DNA of 26,820 nucleotides from Thiobacillus sp. UBA3361 (GCA_002360535.1 DEQR01000057.1:1-26820); one strand, 5' to 3'; positions 15,735 through 26,036 are shown, counted from the first letter of the stretch. Translations and numbers: made by a program. Notes: generated by a model not told the origin, from the letters alone.

Positions 15735-15797
15735 CCCCCACCGGCCGAACCGCCTCGGCAAGCGGGCGGGCGGCGCATCGTTACGGAGAAGACTGAC

Positions 15798-16535
15798 ATG
15801 CAAGGCAAGATCGCACTCATCACCGGCGCCAGCCGCGGCATCGGCCGCGCCATCCTGCACGAACTGGCCAGGCGCGGGGCCTACGGGGTGGGCACCGCCA
15901 CCTCGGCCGCCGGCGCCGCCGCCATCGGCGCGGACCTGGCCGAAGTGGGCCTGGCGGGAGAGGGCGTGGCCCTCAACGTCACCGCCCAGGAGCGGGTCGA
16001 CGCGGTGATCGAGGCCATCCTGGCCAAGCACGGCCGCATCGACATCCTGGTGAACAACGCCGGCATCACCCGCGACAACCTGCTCATGCGCATGAAGGAC
16101 GAGGAATGGGACGACATCGTCCAGACCAATCTCTCGTCGGTGTTCCGCCTCTCGCGGGCGGTCCTGCGGCCGATGATGAAGGCCCGCTACGGGCGCATCG
16201 TCAGCATCGCCTCGGTGGTGGGTGTGATGGGCAATGCCGGGCAGACCAATTACGCCGCCGCCAAGGCGGGCATGATCGGTTTTTCCAAGTCCCTGGCCCG
16301 AGAGGTGGGCAGCCGGGGCATCACCGTCAACTGCGTCGCCCCGGGCTTCATCGACACCGACATGACCCGCGCCCTGCCCGACGCGCAGCGCCAGGCCCTG
16401 CTGGCGGCCATCCCCCTGGGGCGGCTGGGCGCGCCGGAGGACATCGCCGCGGCGGTGGCCTTCCTGGCCTCGGACCAGGCGGGCTATGTCACCGGCACGA
16501 CCCTGCACGTCAACGGTGGCATGTACATGGATTGA
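15798..16535 (+). CDS. fabG: 3-oxoacyl-ACP reductase
   Basis: FabG is the NADPH-dependent short-chain dehydrogenase that reduces 3-oxoacyl-ACP in each elongation round. The 245-residue protein shows the cofactor motif TGASRGIG, then NNAGITRDNLL, the catalytic Ser139, Tyr152 and Lys156 (YAAAK), and VAPGFIDTDMT. The end, YVTGTTLHVNGGMYM, is typical. An SD, ACGGAG, precedes the ATG. It is 63 bases after fabD. Confidence 0.97.
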   Translation: MQGKIALITGASRGIGRAILHELARRGAYGVGTATSAAGAAAIGADLAEVGLAGEGVALNVTAQERVDAVIEAILAKHGRIDILVNNAGITRDNLLMRMKDEEWDDIVQTNLSSVFRLSRAVLRPMMKARYGRIVSIASVVGVMGNAGQTNYAAAKAGMIGFSKSLAREVGSRGITVNCVAPGFIDTDMTRALPDAQRQALLAAIPLGRLGAPEDIAAAVAFLASDQAGYVTGTTLHVNGGMYMD

Positions 16536-16580
16536 GCTTGACCGTCGGCAAGGACGTCGATTTTCCAGGGTGGGGTTATT

Positions 16581-16589
16581 TGTTAGAAT
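16581..16589 (+). promoter_or_regulatory. Extended -10 promoter for acpP
   Basis: TGT followed by TAGAAT (16584-16589) forms an extended -10 element in the 146-base fabG-acpP gap; the matching -35 (around 16561-16567, TTTTCC-like) is weak. A separate acpP promoter at this point is known in E. coli, which fits the much higher demand for ACP. Confidence 0.65.
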
Positions 16590-16681
16590 CGCCCCGCTTT
16601 TCCCGGCCGAGACCGTCACCCCATGCCCGACGCGGGCAAACCGGTCTGGCCTTGTTTAACCCTTGAGGGAGCAACATTGAA

Positions 16682-16921
16682 ATGAGCGATATCGAACAGC
16701 GTGTCAAGAAAATCGTGGCCGAGCAGTTGGGCGTCAACGAAGCGGACATCAAGACGGAGTCCTCCTTCGTGGACGACCTGGGCGCCGATTCCCTGGACAC
16801 GGTGGAACTGGTGATGGCCCTGGAGGAGGAATTCGAATGCGAAATCCCCGACGAGGAGGCCGAAAAGATCACCACCGTTCAGCAGGCCATCGACTACGTC
16901 AACGCCAACCTGAACAAGTAA
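16682..16921 (+). CDS. acpP: Acyl carrier protein
   Basis: ACP carries growing acyl chains on a 4'-phosphopantetheine attached to the serine of the DSL motif, here Ser37 in LGADSLDTVELVM. The protein is 79 aa and strongly acidic (ALEEEFECEIPDEEAEKI). GAGGGAG lies upstream at a slightly long spacing. It has its own promoter and is followed by a 9-bp GC hairpin before fabF, so its message can be controlled apart from the rest of the cluster. Confidence 0.98.
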   Translation: MSDIEQRVKKIVAEQLGVNEADIKTESSFVDDLGADSLDTVELVMALEEEFECEIPDEEAEKITTVQQAIDYVNANLNK

Positions 16922-16927
16922 TCATCC

Positions 16928-16952
16928 CGCCGCGGCATTCCCGGCCGCGGCG
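16928..16952 (+). other. GC hairpin directly after acpP
   Basis: CGCCGCGGC (16928-16936) pairs perfectly with GCCGCGGCG (16944-16952) around a 7-base loop, starting 7 bases after the acpP stop. With no T-tract it is unlikely to stop transcription fully; a role in mRNA stability or partial attenuation before fabF is inference. Confidence 0.6.
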
Positions 16953-16982
16953 CCCCATTCAGTTCAGCCTCGGGAGTTCCGT

Positions 16983-18221
16983 TTGTTCAAGCGCAGAGTC
17001 GTAGTCACCGGCTTGGGCATCATCTCTCCGGTGGGCAACACCGTTGAGGATGCCTGGGCCAACCTCATGGCGGGCCGCACCGGCATCGGCCGCATCAGCC
17101 GTTTCGATGCCTCCGCCTTCGCTTCCCAGATCGCCGGGGAGGTCAAGAATTTCGACGTTAGCCAGTATCTGACGCCCAAGGATGCCCGGCGGATGGATAC
17201 CTTCATCCACTATGGCATCGCCGCCGGCACCGAAGCCCTGAAGGATTCGGGCCTGGAGATCACCGACGCGAACCGTGAGCGGGTGGGCGTGAACATCGGG
17301 TCGGGCATCGGCGGCCTGCCCATGATCGAAGAGACCCACAGGGTCCTGCTGTCGGACGGGCCGCGCAAAATCTCGCCGTTTTTCATCCCGGCCACGATTA
17401 TCAATATGCTGTCTGGTAATCTGTCCATCAAATTCGGTTTGCAGGGGCCGAACTTGTCAGTGGTCACTGCCTGCACGAGTGGCACCCATGCCATCGGCGA
17501 GTCGGCCCGTGCCATCGAGTACGGCGAGGCCGACGCGATGCTGGCGGGAGGCGCCGAATCCACCATCTGCCCGCTAGCGGTGGGTGGTTTCTCCGCCGCG
17601 CGCGCCCTGTCCACCCGCAACGACAATCCGGAAGCCGCCAGCCGGCCGTGGGACAGGGACCGTGACGGTTTCGTGCTGGGCGAAGGGGCGGGCGTGCTGC
17701 TGTTGGAGGAATACGAACATGCCAAGGCCCGCGGCGCGCGCATCTACTGCGAGCTGATCGGCTATGGCAAGGGCGCCGACGCGAACCACATGACCGCCCC
17801 CACCGAAGACGGCTCCGGTGCCGCCCGCTGCATGAACGTAGCGCTGAAGAACGCCGCCATCAATCCGGACGAAGTGGACTACATCAACGCCCACGGCACC
17901 TCCACGCCGCTGGGCGACATCGCCGAGACCAAAGCGGTGAAGCTATCCTTCGGCGAGCACGCCCGCAAGCTCATGGTCAGCTCCACCAAGTCCATGACCG
18001 GCCATCTGCTGGGCGCGGCGGGCGGTATCGAGGCCGTGTTCTCGGCCCTGAGCATCGCCCGGCAGGCCGTTCCGCCCACCATCAATCTGCTGAATGCCGA
18101 TCCCGAGTGCGATCTGGACTACGTGCCCAATACGGGCCGGCAAACGAAGGTGAACGTGGCCTTGTCCAACTCCTTCGGGTTCGGCGGCACCAACGGGACG
18201 CTCATCCTCAGGCGCGTTTGA
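16983..18221 (+). CDS. fabF: 3-oxoacyl-ACP synthase II (KASII)
   Basis: FabF is the elongating condensing enzyme and helps adjust chain composition with temperature. The protein has 412 aa. The start is TTG 16983, supported by GGGAG (16972-16976) six bases upstream and by the family start KRRVVVTGLGIISPVGN. The Cys-His-His triad is visible: Cys164 (TACTSGTH), His304 (NAHGTSTPLGD) and His341 (SMTGHLLGAAGG). SFGFGGTNGTL ends the protein. It follows acpP by 61 bases, the normal order. Confidence 0.97.
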   Translation: MFKRRVVVTGLGIISPVGNTVEDAWANLMAGRTGIGRISRFDASAFASQIAGEVKNFDVSQYLTPKDARRMDTFIHYGIAAGTEALKDSGLEITDANRERVGVNIGSGIGGLPMIEETHRVLLSDGPRKISPFFIPATIINMLSGNLSIKFGLQGPNLSVVTACTSGTHAIGESARAIEYGEADAMLAGGAESTICPLAVGGFSAARALSTRNDNPEAASRPWDRDRDGFVLGEGAGVLLLEEYEHAKARGARIYCELIGYGKGADANHMTAPTEDGSGAARCMNVALKNAAINPDEVDYINAHGTSTPLGDIAETKAVKLSFGEHARKLMVSSTKSMTGHLLGAAGGIEAVFSALSIARQAVPPTINLLNADPECDLDYVPNTGRQTKVNVALSNSFGFGGTNGTLILRRV

Positions 18222-18263
18222 TCCCCCGCCGCGGCGCGTTTCCCCCTTGTCAACGACCCTTCT

Positions 18264-18296
18264 CCGCACGCCCGCCCCAGCGCGGGCGTGCGGCTT
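18264..18296 (+). terminator. Hairpin, weak terminator or attenuator between fabF and pabC
   Basis: A perfect 12-bp stem, CCGCACGCCCGC (18264-18275) with GCGGGCGTGCGG (18282-18293), closes a 6-base loop and is followed by CTTT only. The short T-run suggests partial termination, with some readthrough into pabC-mltG-tmk-holB. Confidence 0.6.
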
Positions 18297-18326
18297 TACG
18301 GCATCGCCCGGACACGCTGCGGCGGC

Positions 18327-19145
18327 ATGGAACCGTCCGGCCTGACCCTCATCAACGGTGAACCTGCCAGCGACTTGCCGGCCCAGGACCGGGGTTGCAT
18401 GTATGGCGACGGCGTGTTCAGGACCGTGCGCGTGGTGGACGGACAGCCGCAGTGGTGGCGCTTCCAGTTGGCCAAGCTGCGGCGGGATGCCGATCGGCTC
18501 GGCATTCCCTCTCCCGGCGACGAGGCCTGGGAAGATGATCTGCGGAAGCTCGTGGGTGCCGGCGGGCTCGCTGTCCTGAAGCTCGTGTTGACCCGTGGCA
18601 GCGGGCAGCGCGGCTATCTTCCGCCTGAGCGGGTACAGACCCATCGCGTCGCCATGCTGGCACCGTTTCCGGAGCAGATCGAGCGGGTGGCGGCCGGTGG
18701 CGCAGTGTTGCGCATTTGCGCCTTGCGCCTGGGCGAGCAGCCTCGCCTGGCAGGGATCAAGCATCTCAACCGGCTGGAGAACGTGCTGGCCCGCATGGAG
18801 TGGGACGCCCCGGACATCCATGAGGGGCTGTTGTTGGACGCCGCCGGCCGCGTCGTCGGCGGCGTCTCCAGCAACCTGTTCATCTTTGTCGGTGGCGAGT
18901 TGCTGACCCCGCGCCTGGACCGCTGCGGCGTGGCTGGCATGGCCCGCGAGCGTGTCATGGGCATCGCCGGCCGGCTCGGACTGACGGTGCGCGAGACCGA
19001 CATCCGCCTCGACGATGTACTCGATGCCCGGGAGGTGATGCTGACCAACAGCCTGATCCGGATATGGCCGGTGGGCCGTCTGGAGGACCGGGTCTGGACA
19101 GCCTGGCCGATCGGTCATGCACTGCGGGGACTGCTGGATGATTAG
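18327..19145 (+). CDS. pabC: Aminodeoxychorismate lyase
   Basis: PabC is a PLP fold-type IV lyase that releases pyruvate from aminodeoxychorismate to give p-aminobenzoate for folate. I use ATG 18327 (272 aa), so the protein starts just before the conserved LTLINGEP and DRGCMYGDGVFRT. A GTG at 18288 in frame would lie in the preceding hairpin. The PLP lysine is probably Lys145 in LAGIKHLNRLENVLAR. SSNLFIF and VMLTNSLIRIWPV follow as in the family. D-amino acid and branched-chain aminotransferases share the fold, but position before mltG and tmk supports PabC. Its end overlaps mltG by 8 bases. Confidence 0.92.
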   Translation: MEPSGLTLINGEPASDLPAQDRGCMYGDGVFRTVRVVDGQPQWWRFQLAKLRRDADRLGIPSPGDEAWEDDLRKLVGAGGLAVLKLVLTRGSGQRGYLPPERVQTHRVAMLAPFPEQIERVAAGGAVLRICALRLGEQPRLAGIKHLNRLENVLARMEWDAPDIHEGLLLDAAGRVVGGVSSNLFIFVGGELLTPRLDRCGVAGMARERVMGIAGRLGLTVRETDIRLDDVLDAREVMLTNSLIRIWPVGRLEDRVWTAWPIGHALRGLLDD

Positions 19146-20139
19146 GCGACTGCTTGTCCTCCTGCTGCTCGGCCTGCTGGGCCTAGCCGGTTGGCTCTAC
19201 TGGTATGCCCACAGCCCGGCCTTGGACCCCGCCCGCGAGGAGGCAGGCCGGGACGTATCCTTTTCCATCCCCAGCGGGGCTTCCCTCAGGACAGTGGCCC
19301 AGCGTCTGGAGGCGGCCGGGCTGCTGGACGAGCCCTGGGCCTTCACCCTGATGGCCAGGCTACAGGGCCATGAGACACGGGTTCGGGCCGGCAGTTATCT
19401 GCTCCGTCCGGCCATGGCGCCCATGGACATCCTGGAGCGCATCACCGAGGGCGGCGTTCGGCTGGCGAGGATCACCTTCATCGAGGGCTGGACCTTCCGG
19501 CAGATGCGCGAGGCCATCGACCATCATCCGGACCTCGGGCATGACACGGCGCAACTGAGCGATGCCGATCTGATGGCCAGGCTGGGGGTCGCCGAGCCCA
19601 GCCCAGAAGGCTTGTTTTTTCCGGACACCTACTACTTCGATGTGGCCAGTTCCGAGCTCAGCCTCTATCGGCGCGCCCATGAAACCCTACGGCAGAGACT
19701 GTCGGCCGCCTGGCAGTCGCGGGCTGAAGGTTTGCCCTACCGTTCGCCTTACGAGGCCCTGGTCATGGCCTCCATCATCGAAAAGGAGACCGGGGCGCCG
19801 GACGAGCGTCCCCTGATCGCGGCGGTATTCGTCAATCGGCTGCGCATCGGCATGCGCTTGCAGACCGACCCCACGGTCATCTACGGCCTGGGCGCGAATT
19901 TCGACGGCAATCTGCGCAAGTCAGACTTGCTGACCGACACCCCGTACAATACCTACACCCGTGCCGGCCTGCCGCCCACCCCCATTGCCCTGCCCAGTGA
20001 AGCGGCTTTACAGGCCGCGGTCCGGCCGGAGCGAAGCCGGGCGTTGTACTTCGTCGCCAAGGGCCGGGGGCGGCACCATTTCTCCGAAACCCTGAACGAG
20101 CACAACCGGGCGGTCTCCCGGTATCAACGGGGCAGATAG
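19138..20139 (+). CDS. mltG: Endolytic murein transglycosylase
   Basis: MltG (YceG) cleaves nascent glycan strands at the inner membrane and so sets glycan length. The 333-residue protein starts at ATG 19138, inside the pabC end. Residues 5-25 form a single membrane anchor (LVLLLLGLLGLAGWLYW). A LysM-like region follows (FSIPSGASLRTVAQRL). The catalytic domain has EGLFFPDTYYF, ASIIEKETG with the putative catalytic Glu215, LQTDPTVIYG and YNTYTRAGLPPTPI. It is one base from tmk, an order conserved across proteobacteria. Confidence 0.95.
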   Translation: MIRRLLVLLLLGLLGLAGWLYWYAHSPALDPAREEAGRDVSFSIPSGASLRTVAQRLEAAGLLDEPWAFTLMARLQGHETRVRAGSYLLRPAMAPMDILERITEGGVRLARITFIEGWTFRQMREAIDHHPDLGHDTAQLSDADLMARLGVAEPSPEGLFFPDTYYFDVASSELSLYRRAHETLRQRLSAAWQSRAEGLPYRSPYEALVMASIIEKETGAPDERPLIAAVFVNRLRIGMRLQTDPTVIYGLGANFDGNLRKSDLLTDTPYNTYTRAGLPPTPIALPSEAALQAAVRPERSRALYFVAKGRGRHHFSETLNEHNRAVSRYQRGR

Positions 20140-20140
20140 C

Positions 20141-20764
20141 ATGAGCGAAGGCCTATTCATCACCCTGGAAGGCATCGACGGGGCGGGCAAGAGCACCCAT
20201 CTGGACTGGCTGGCGGATTGGTTCCGCCGGCGCGGGCGTACGGTGCGCCTGACCCGTGAGCCGGGCGGTACGCCGCTCGGGGAACAACTGCGCGCCTTGC
20301 TACTGCACGAGCAGATGAACCCCGACACCGAGGCCCTGCTCATGTTCGCTGCCCGCAGCGAGCACTTGGCGCGGGTCATCCGCCCGGCCCTGGAGGCGGG
20401 GGACGTGGTGATTTCCGACCGCTTCACCGATGCCAGCTTCGCCTACCAATGCGGCGGCCGCGGCTTGGCCGAGGATCAGCTCGCCATCCTGGAGGACTGG
20501 GTGCACGGCGATCTGCAACCTCATCTGACCCTGCTGTTCGACGTGCCCGACGATGTGGCCCGGCAAAGGCGAGAGAGCGCCCGCGCCCCAGACCGCTTCG
20601 AAAGCGAGCAGGCAGCGTTTCACGACCGGGTGCGCACGGTCTATCTGCGCCGCGCCGAGCGTTTCCCCGCACGCATCAAGCGCATCGAGGGGCACGGCAG
20701 CATCGAACAGGTACGGGCTCGTCTAACTCCGCATCTGGAAGCCTGCCTGGACGGTCCGGCATGA
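20141..20764 (+). CDS. tmk: Thymidylate kinase
   Basis: Tmk phosphorylates dTMP to dTDP for DNA synthesis. The 207-residue protein has the P-loop GIDGAGKST, REPGGTPLGEQLR, the DRF motif in VVISDRFTDASFAYQ, and a lid region RRESARAPDRFE. The length is normal. It starts one base after the mltG stop, and its TGA overlaps the holB ATG. Confidence 0.97.
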   Translation: MSEGLFITLEGIDGAGKSTHLDWLADWFRRRGRTVRLTREPGGTPLGEQLRALLLHEQMNPDTEALLMFAARSEHLARVIRPALEAGDVVISDRFTDASFAYQCGGRGLAEDQLAILEDWVHGDLQPHLTLLFDVPDDVARQRRESARAPDRFESEQAAFHDRVRTVYLRRAERFPARIKRIEGHGSIEQVRARLTPHLEACLDGPA

Positions 20765-21744
20765 AGGTTCATCCCTGGAATATCCCCCTGTGGCGGCGCC
20801 TGATCCGGGATCCGGCGCAGTTACCGCACGCCCTGTTGCTGCACGGTCCCGCCGGCATCGGCAAGAAGGCCTTCGCCCTGACCCTGGCCAATTGGCTGCT
20901 ATGCGAACGGCCTGGCGCCCAGGGACCGTGCGGGGAGTGCCCGTCCTGCGCCTGGTTCGCCCAGGGCAACCACCCGGATTTCCGCCACCTCGAACCCCTG
21001 GAGGACGAGAGTGAGACCGGCAAGGCACGCAAGGGTGGGCGACCAATCAGCGTCGAACAGGTACGCGAGGTATTGGAGTTCACCGTGCTCAGCGCCCACC
21101 GCGGCGGTTGGCGGGTGGTGGTGCTGCACCCGGCCGAGTCGCTCAACGCGGCGGCCGCCAATGCCCTGTTGAAAACATTGGAAGAGCCGCCGGCCGGCGT
21201 GATGATCATGCTGGTGGCCCACCGCCCGCGGCGGATGCTGCCCACGGTGCTCAGCCGCTGCCACAAGCTGGCCGTCCCCCTGCCGGACCGGCAAAGCGCG
21301 CTGGCCTGGCTGGCGGAACGGCAGGGGACGCATGCCGAAACCCTGCTGAGCGAGGCCGGCGGTGCTCCCCTGGCGGCTCTCGATCTGGCCGATCCGGAAC
21401 GCATCCGGCGTCGCGACGGCATCCTGGCCGCCCTGGCCAGCCCGATGAGGCAGGATTGGCCGGCGCATGCCCAGGCGCTGCAAACCCATATCACGGAAGG
21501 CTGGGGGTGGCTGTCCCGCTGGGTGCATGACCTGCTTGCCTGCCAGGCGGGCGGGGCTCCCCGATATTTTCCTGCGCATGCCGGCGCGATTCGGGCACTG
21601 GCCGCGCGCATCGACCCGGCACGTTTGTGGGGGCTGCGTCAGCGCCTGCTGCACGACGGCCGCTGGTTGGCACATCCGCTCAACGGCCAGCTGTTGCTAG
21701 AATCCTGGCTGCTGGAATACCACCATGCCTCGGAGGGCCCATGA
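20761..21744 (+). CDS. holB: DNA polymerase III delta' subunit
   Basis: HolB is the delta' subunit of the clamp loader. I start at ATG 20761 (327 aa), overlapping tmk; the frame is open further upstream only because of tmk codon bias. It begins MKVHPWNIPLWRRL. Zinc-module cysteines are Cys48, 57, 60 and 63 (CGECPSC). ANALLKTLEEPP and LPTVLSRCHKL with the SRC arginine finger are diagnostic. Unlike the degenerate loop of E. coli HolB, a full Walker A (HGPAGIGKK) is kept at 28-36. The stop overlaps pilZ by ATGA. Confidence 0.95.
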   Translation: MKVHPWNIPLWRRLIRDPAQLPHALLLHGPAGIGKKAFALTLANWLLCERPGAQGPCGECPSCAWFAQGNHPDFRHLEPLEDESETGKARKGGRPISVEQVREVLEFTVLSAHRGGWRVVVLHPAESLNAAAANALLKTLEEPPAGVMIMLVAHRPRRMLPTVLSRCHKLAVPLPDRQSALAWLAERQGTHAETLLSEAGGAPLAALDLADPERIRRRDGILAALASPMRQDWPAHAQALQTHITEGWGWLSRWVHDLLACQAGGAPRYFPAHAGAIRALAARIDPARLWGLRQRLLHDGRWLAHPLNGQLLLESWLLEYHHASEGP

Positions 21745-22106
21745 CGGACAAGGTTGCCAAGCATCCTGCAAGACCCGGCGTTCTTTCCCTGACCATCAAG
21801 GAGCGCGCCGCACTGTATGCAGCCTACATGCCCTTCGTCAAAGGCGGCGGGCTGTTCATCCCCACCACCCGGCCCTATCAGATGGGCGACCAGGTGTTCA
21901 TGCTGCTGACCCTGATGGACGATCCCACCAAGCTGTCGGTGTCTGGACGGGTGGTGTGGATCACGCCGGCCGGTGCCCAGGGCAACCGGCAACAGGGCAT
22001 CGGCGTGCAGTTCGAGGACAACGACGCCGGCAAGGCCGTGCGGGCCAAGATCGAGGGCGTCCTGGGCAACGCCATGCGGGCCGCGCGCCAGACGCATACC
22101 CTCTGA
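21741..22106 (+). CDS. pilZ: PilZ-domain type IV pilus assembly protein
   Basis: PilZ is a small cytoplasmic protein required for type IV pilus biogenesis. The 121-residue protein starts at ATG 21741, after GGAGGG. It matches the founding PilZ type: VLSLTIKERAALYAAYMPFVKGGG, then LLTLMDD, VSGRVVWITP and GIGVQF. It lacks the N-terminal RxxxR of c-di-GMP-binding PilZ domains, as the original PilZ does, so direct c-di-GMP binding is doubtful. The holB-pilZ-tatD order is the same as in Pseudomonas. Its presence suggests, but does not prove, type IV pili. Confidence 0.94.
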   Translation: MTDKVAKHPARPGVLSLTIKERAALYAAYMPFVKGGGLFIPTTRPYQMGDQVFMLLTLMDDPTKLSVSGRVVWITPAGAQGNRQQGIGVQFEDNDAGKAVRAKIEGVLGNAMRAARQTHTL

Positions 22107-22141
22107 ACCCTCGGATCGGTCCGCCGGACCCCGCGACAGCC

Positions 22142-22939
22142 ATGCTGGTGGATTCCCATTGCCATATCGATTTTCCCGACTACCCGGAAGGGGTGGAGGG
22201 GATACTGGCCAACATGCGCCGGGAAGGCGTGCGGCATGCCTTGTGCGTATCCGTGAGCCTGGAGCGTCTGCCCGGCATCCTGGCCCTGGCCGAGGCCCAC
22301 GCGTCCCTATTCGCTTCGGTGGGCGTGCATCCCGATCATGAGGACGCCCGTGAACCGAGCGTGGCGGAACTGGTGGCCCTCGCCCGACACCCCAAGGTGG
22401 TGGCCGTCGGCGAAACCGGCCTGGATTACTACCGCTTGCAGCGCGAGGCGGTGGAGTGGCAGCGGCAGCGCTTCCGGGTGCATATCCGGGCCGCCCGCGC
22501 GGCGGACAAGCCCCTGATCGTGCACACCCGCAGCGCGGCCGCGGACACCCTGGCGATCATGGCGGAAGAGGGCGCCGGCGAGGCGGGCGGAGTGATGCAC
22601 TGCTTCACCGAGAGTCAGCAGGTGGCCGATGCCGCCCTGGACCAAGGCTTCTACATCTCGTTTTCCGGCATCGTGACCTTCAAGAATGCCAGGGAGTTGA
22701 AAGAGGTGGCTCGCAGGGTGCCGCTGGACCGGCTGCTGATCGAGACCGACTCACCCTATTTGGCACCGGTGCCGCATCGGGGAAAGCGCAACGAACCGGC
22801 TTTCGTGCGTCATGTGGCCGAGGAAATCGCGACGCTGAGGGGCCTCGCTTTCGAGGAGGTGGCGGAGGCCAGCAGCCGCAATTTCTTCACCCTGTTCAAG
22901 GATGCCGCTGCTTTGGCGGCCACGGCCAACCTGCAATGA
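22142..22939 (+). CDS. tatD: TatD-family metal-dependent deoxyribonuclease
   Basis: This TIM-barrel hydrolase of the TatD/YcfH group has nuclease activity in characterised members. From ATG 22142 it is 265 aa. Metal-site residues are visible in order: DSHCHID (His6, His8), VGETGLDYY, VHTRSA, MHCFT and ETDSPYLAP. RNFFTLF ends the conserved part. Position after holB-pilZ favours the YcfH-like branch. It is convergent with clpA. Confidence 0.93.
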   Translation: MLVDSHCHIDFPDYPEGVEGILANMRREGVRHALCVSVSLERLPGILALAEAHASLFASVGVHPDHEDAREPSVAELVALARHPKVVAVGETGLDYYRLQREAVEWQRQRFRVHIRAARAADKPLIVHTRSAAADTLAIMAEEGAGEAGGVMHCFTESQQVADAALDQGFYISFSGIVTFKNARELKEVARRVPLDRLLIETDSPYLAPVPHRGKRNEPAFVRHVAEEIATLRGLAFEEVAEASSRNFFTLFKDAAALAATANLQ

Positions 22940-22942
22940 TTC

Positions 22943-23004
22943 GATCCGCACAGACCGGCCGTTCTTGATCGTCGCGGCCGGCGAATCCGCGTCCGCGTTG
23001 CGGA

Positions 23005-23006
<2 letters not shown>
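22943..23006. other. Inverted repeat between convergent tatD and clpA
   Basis: GATCCGCA (22943-22950) pairs with TGCGGATC (22999-23006), with an inner CCGGCC/GGCCGG pair. It begins four bases after the tatD stop and just overlaps the clpA stop. It may work as a bidirectional end of transcription, though neither side has a T-tract. Confidence 0.4.
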
Positions 23007-25265
<2,259 letters not shown>

Positions 25266-25269
<4 letters not shown>

Positions 25270-25577
25270 CGGTTTTCCTCCAGCACGCATTGCAGCGGAT
25301 GCTGATGTTGGCGCGCAAATTCGGTGACCTGGTGAACCTTGCTTTCGGCCACGTCACGGGTAAACACCCCAGCCAGGCCGACACCCTCATTATGCACTTT
25401 GAGCATCACGATGGTGGCCCGTTCTCGGTCCATGGAAAAAAAACGCTCCAGCACGTGCACCACGAAATCCATGGGCGTGAAGTCGTCGTTGAGCAGCAGC
25501 ACCTTGAAAAGGGGCGGAGGCGGCGCTACGGACTTTTCCGCATCGACGACTGATTCCTCGAAAGTTTTTTCGGCCAT
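25266..25577 (-). CDS. clpS: ClpS adaptor protein
   Basis: ClpS recognises N-terminal destabilising residues and hands the substrates to ClpA. ATG 25577 gives 103 aa. A flexible acidic/proline-rich tail (about 1-20) precedes the core with LLNDDFTPMDFVVHVLERFF and VMLKVHNEGVGLAGVFTRDVAESKV, which contain the Asn, Asp and His that bind the N-degron amino group. No SD is evident upstream. Its start faces a cold-shock gene across a 190-base divergent region. Confidence 0.96.
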
Positions 25578-25649
25578 GGGTGGGGAGAGCGATGTCCGGG
25601 GCGACGGCAAATTTTATTGTGAAGACGGGAGATTTTTTTTCAAGGGCGG

Positions 25650-25678
25650 TTGACGCTGAGTGCAGAGCACAGTAAAAA
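25650..25678 (+). promoter_or_regulatory. Candidate promoter of the cold-shock gene
   Basis: TTGACG (25650-25655) and TAAAAA (25673-25678) are separated by 17 bases. This would give a leader of about 80 bases before the ATG at 25768. The rest of the 25578-25767 divergent region also has an A-run and TAAAAT on the - strand that might serve clpS, with poor spacing. Confidence 0.55.
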
Positions 25679-25724
25679 GCCGGCGTTTGGTGCAGTACGA
25701 GTCGTGCCGGCGGTAGGGCTTGCT

Positions 25725-25756
25725 CTCCAAACGTATTTTTTCCTGTTAATTTGGAG
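25725..25756 (+). promoter_or_regulatory. Leader helix masking the Shine-Dalgarno of the cold-shock gene
   Basis: CTCCAAA (25725-25731) is the exact complement of TTTGGAG (25750-25756), which contains the GGAG ribosome-binding site. The loop between them is T-rich (TATTTTTTCC). Further upstream two GCCGGC copies (25679-25684, 25706-25711) can pair. The layout resembles temperature-responsive leaders of csp genes. Confidence 0.5.
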
Positions 25757-25767
25757 TTAAGTCGAGT

Positions 25768-25971
25768 ATGGCCACTGGCACTGTTAAATGGTTCAACGAT
25801 TCCAAGGGCTTTGGTTTCATCACTCCCGATGGGGGCGGTGAGGACGTTTTTGCCCATTTCTCCGCGATTTCCATGAAGGGTTTCAAATCCCTGAAGGAAG
25901 GCCAGCGGGTTTCTTTCGATGTGACCGAGGGTCCGAAAGGCAAGCAAGCCGCCAATATTCAAGCCTTGTAA
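25768..25971 (+). CDS. Cold-shock domain protein (CspA family)
   Basis: The 67-residue single OB-fold protein binds single-stranded nucleic acid and acts as an RNA chaperone. RNP1 is KGFGFI and RNP2 is VFAHF; it starts TGTVKWFNDSKGFGFITP. The length is that of CspA-type proteins. Its position beside clpS recalls cspD of E. coli, but sequence alone does not settle which paralogue it is, so I leave the symbol empty. A long structured leader precedes it and a terminator follows 22 bases after the stop. Confidence 0.95.
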   Translation: MATGTVKWFNDSKGFGFITPDGGGEDVFAHFSAISMKGFKSLKEGQRVSFDVTEGPKGKQAANIQAL

Positions 25972-25992
25972 GAACATAATAATCGGACATCT

Positions 25993-26012
25993 AGGGGGAC
26001 TTTCCCCCTTTT
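25993..26012 (+). terminator. Rho-independent terminator after the cold-shock gene
   Basis: AGGGGGA (25993-25999) pairs with TCCCCCT (26003-26009) around a CTT loop and is followed by TTT (T-run 26009-26012). The stem is compact and perfect; the T-run is short. Confidence 0.85.
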
Positions 26013-26027
26013 GGTTCGGCTCCCCTG

Positions 26028-26036
26028 TGCTATACG
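26028..26036 (+). promoter_or_regulatory. Candidate extended -10 promoter for the 61-residue ORF
   Basis: TGC followed by TATACG (26031-26036) forms an extended -10 element 33 bases before the ATG at 26069. No well-spaced -35 is visible. Confidence 0.4.

Noticed and set aside
15735..15797. CCGCC/GGCGG pairing in the fabD-fabG gap as a terminator
   Set aside because: The stem is short and arguable in such GC-rich DNA, with no T-tract.
20449..20760. Upstream extension of holB within tmk
   Set aside because: The frame is open but Arg/Pro-rich and overlaps tmk; family length and the ATGA overlap place the start at 20761.
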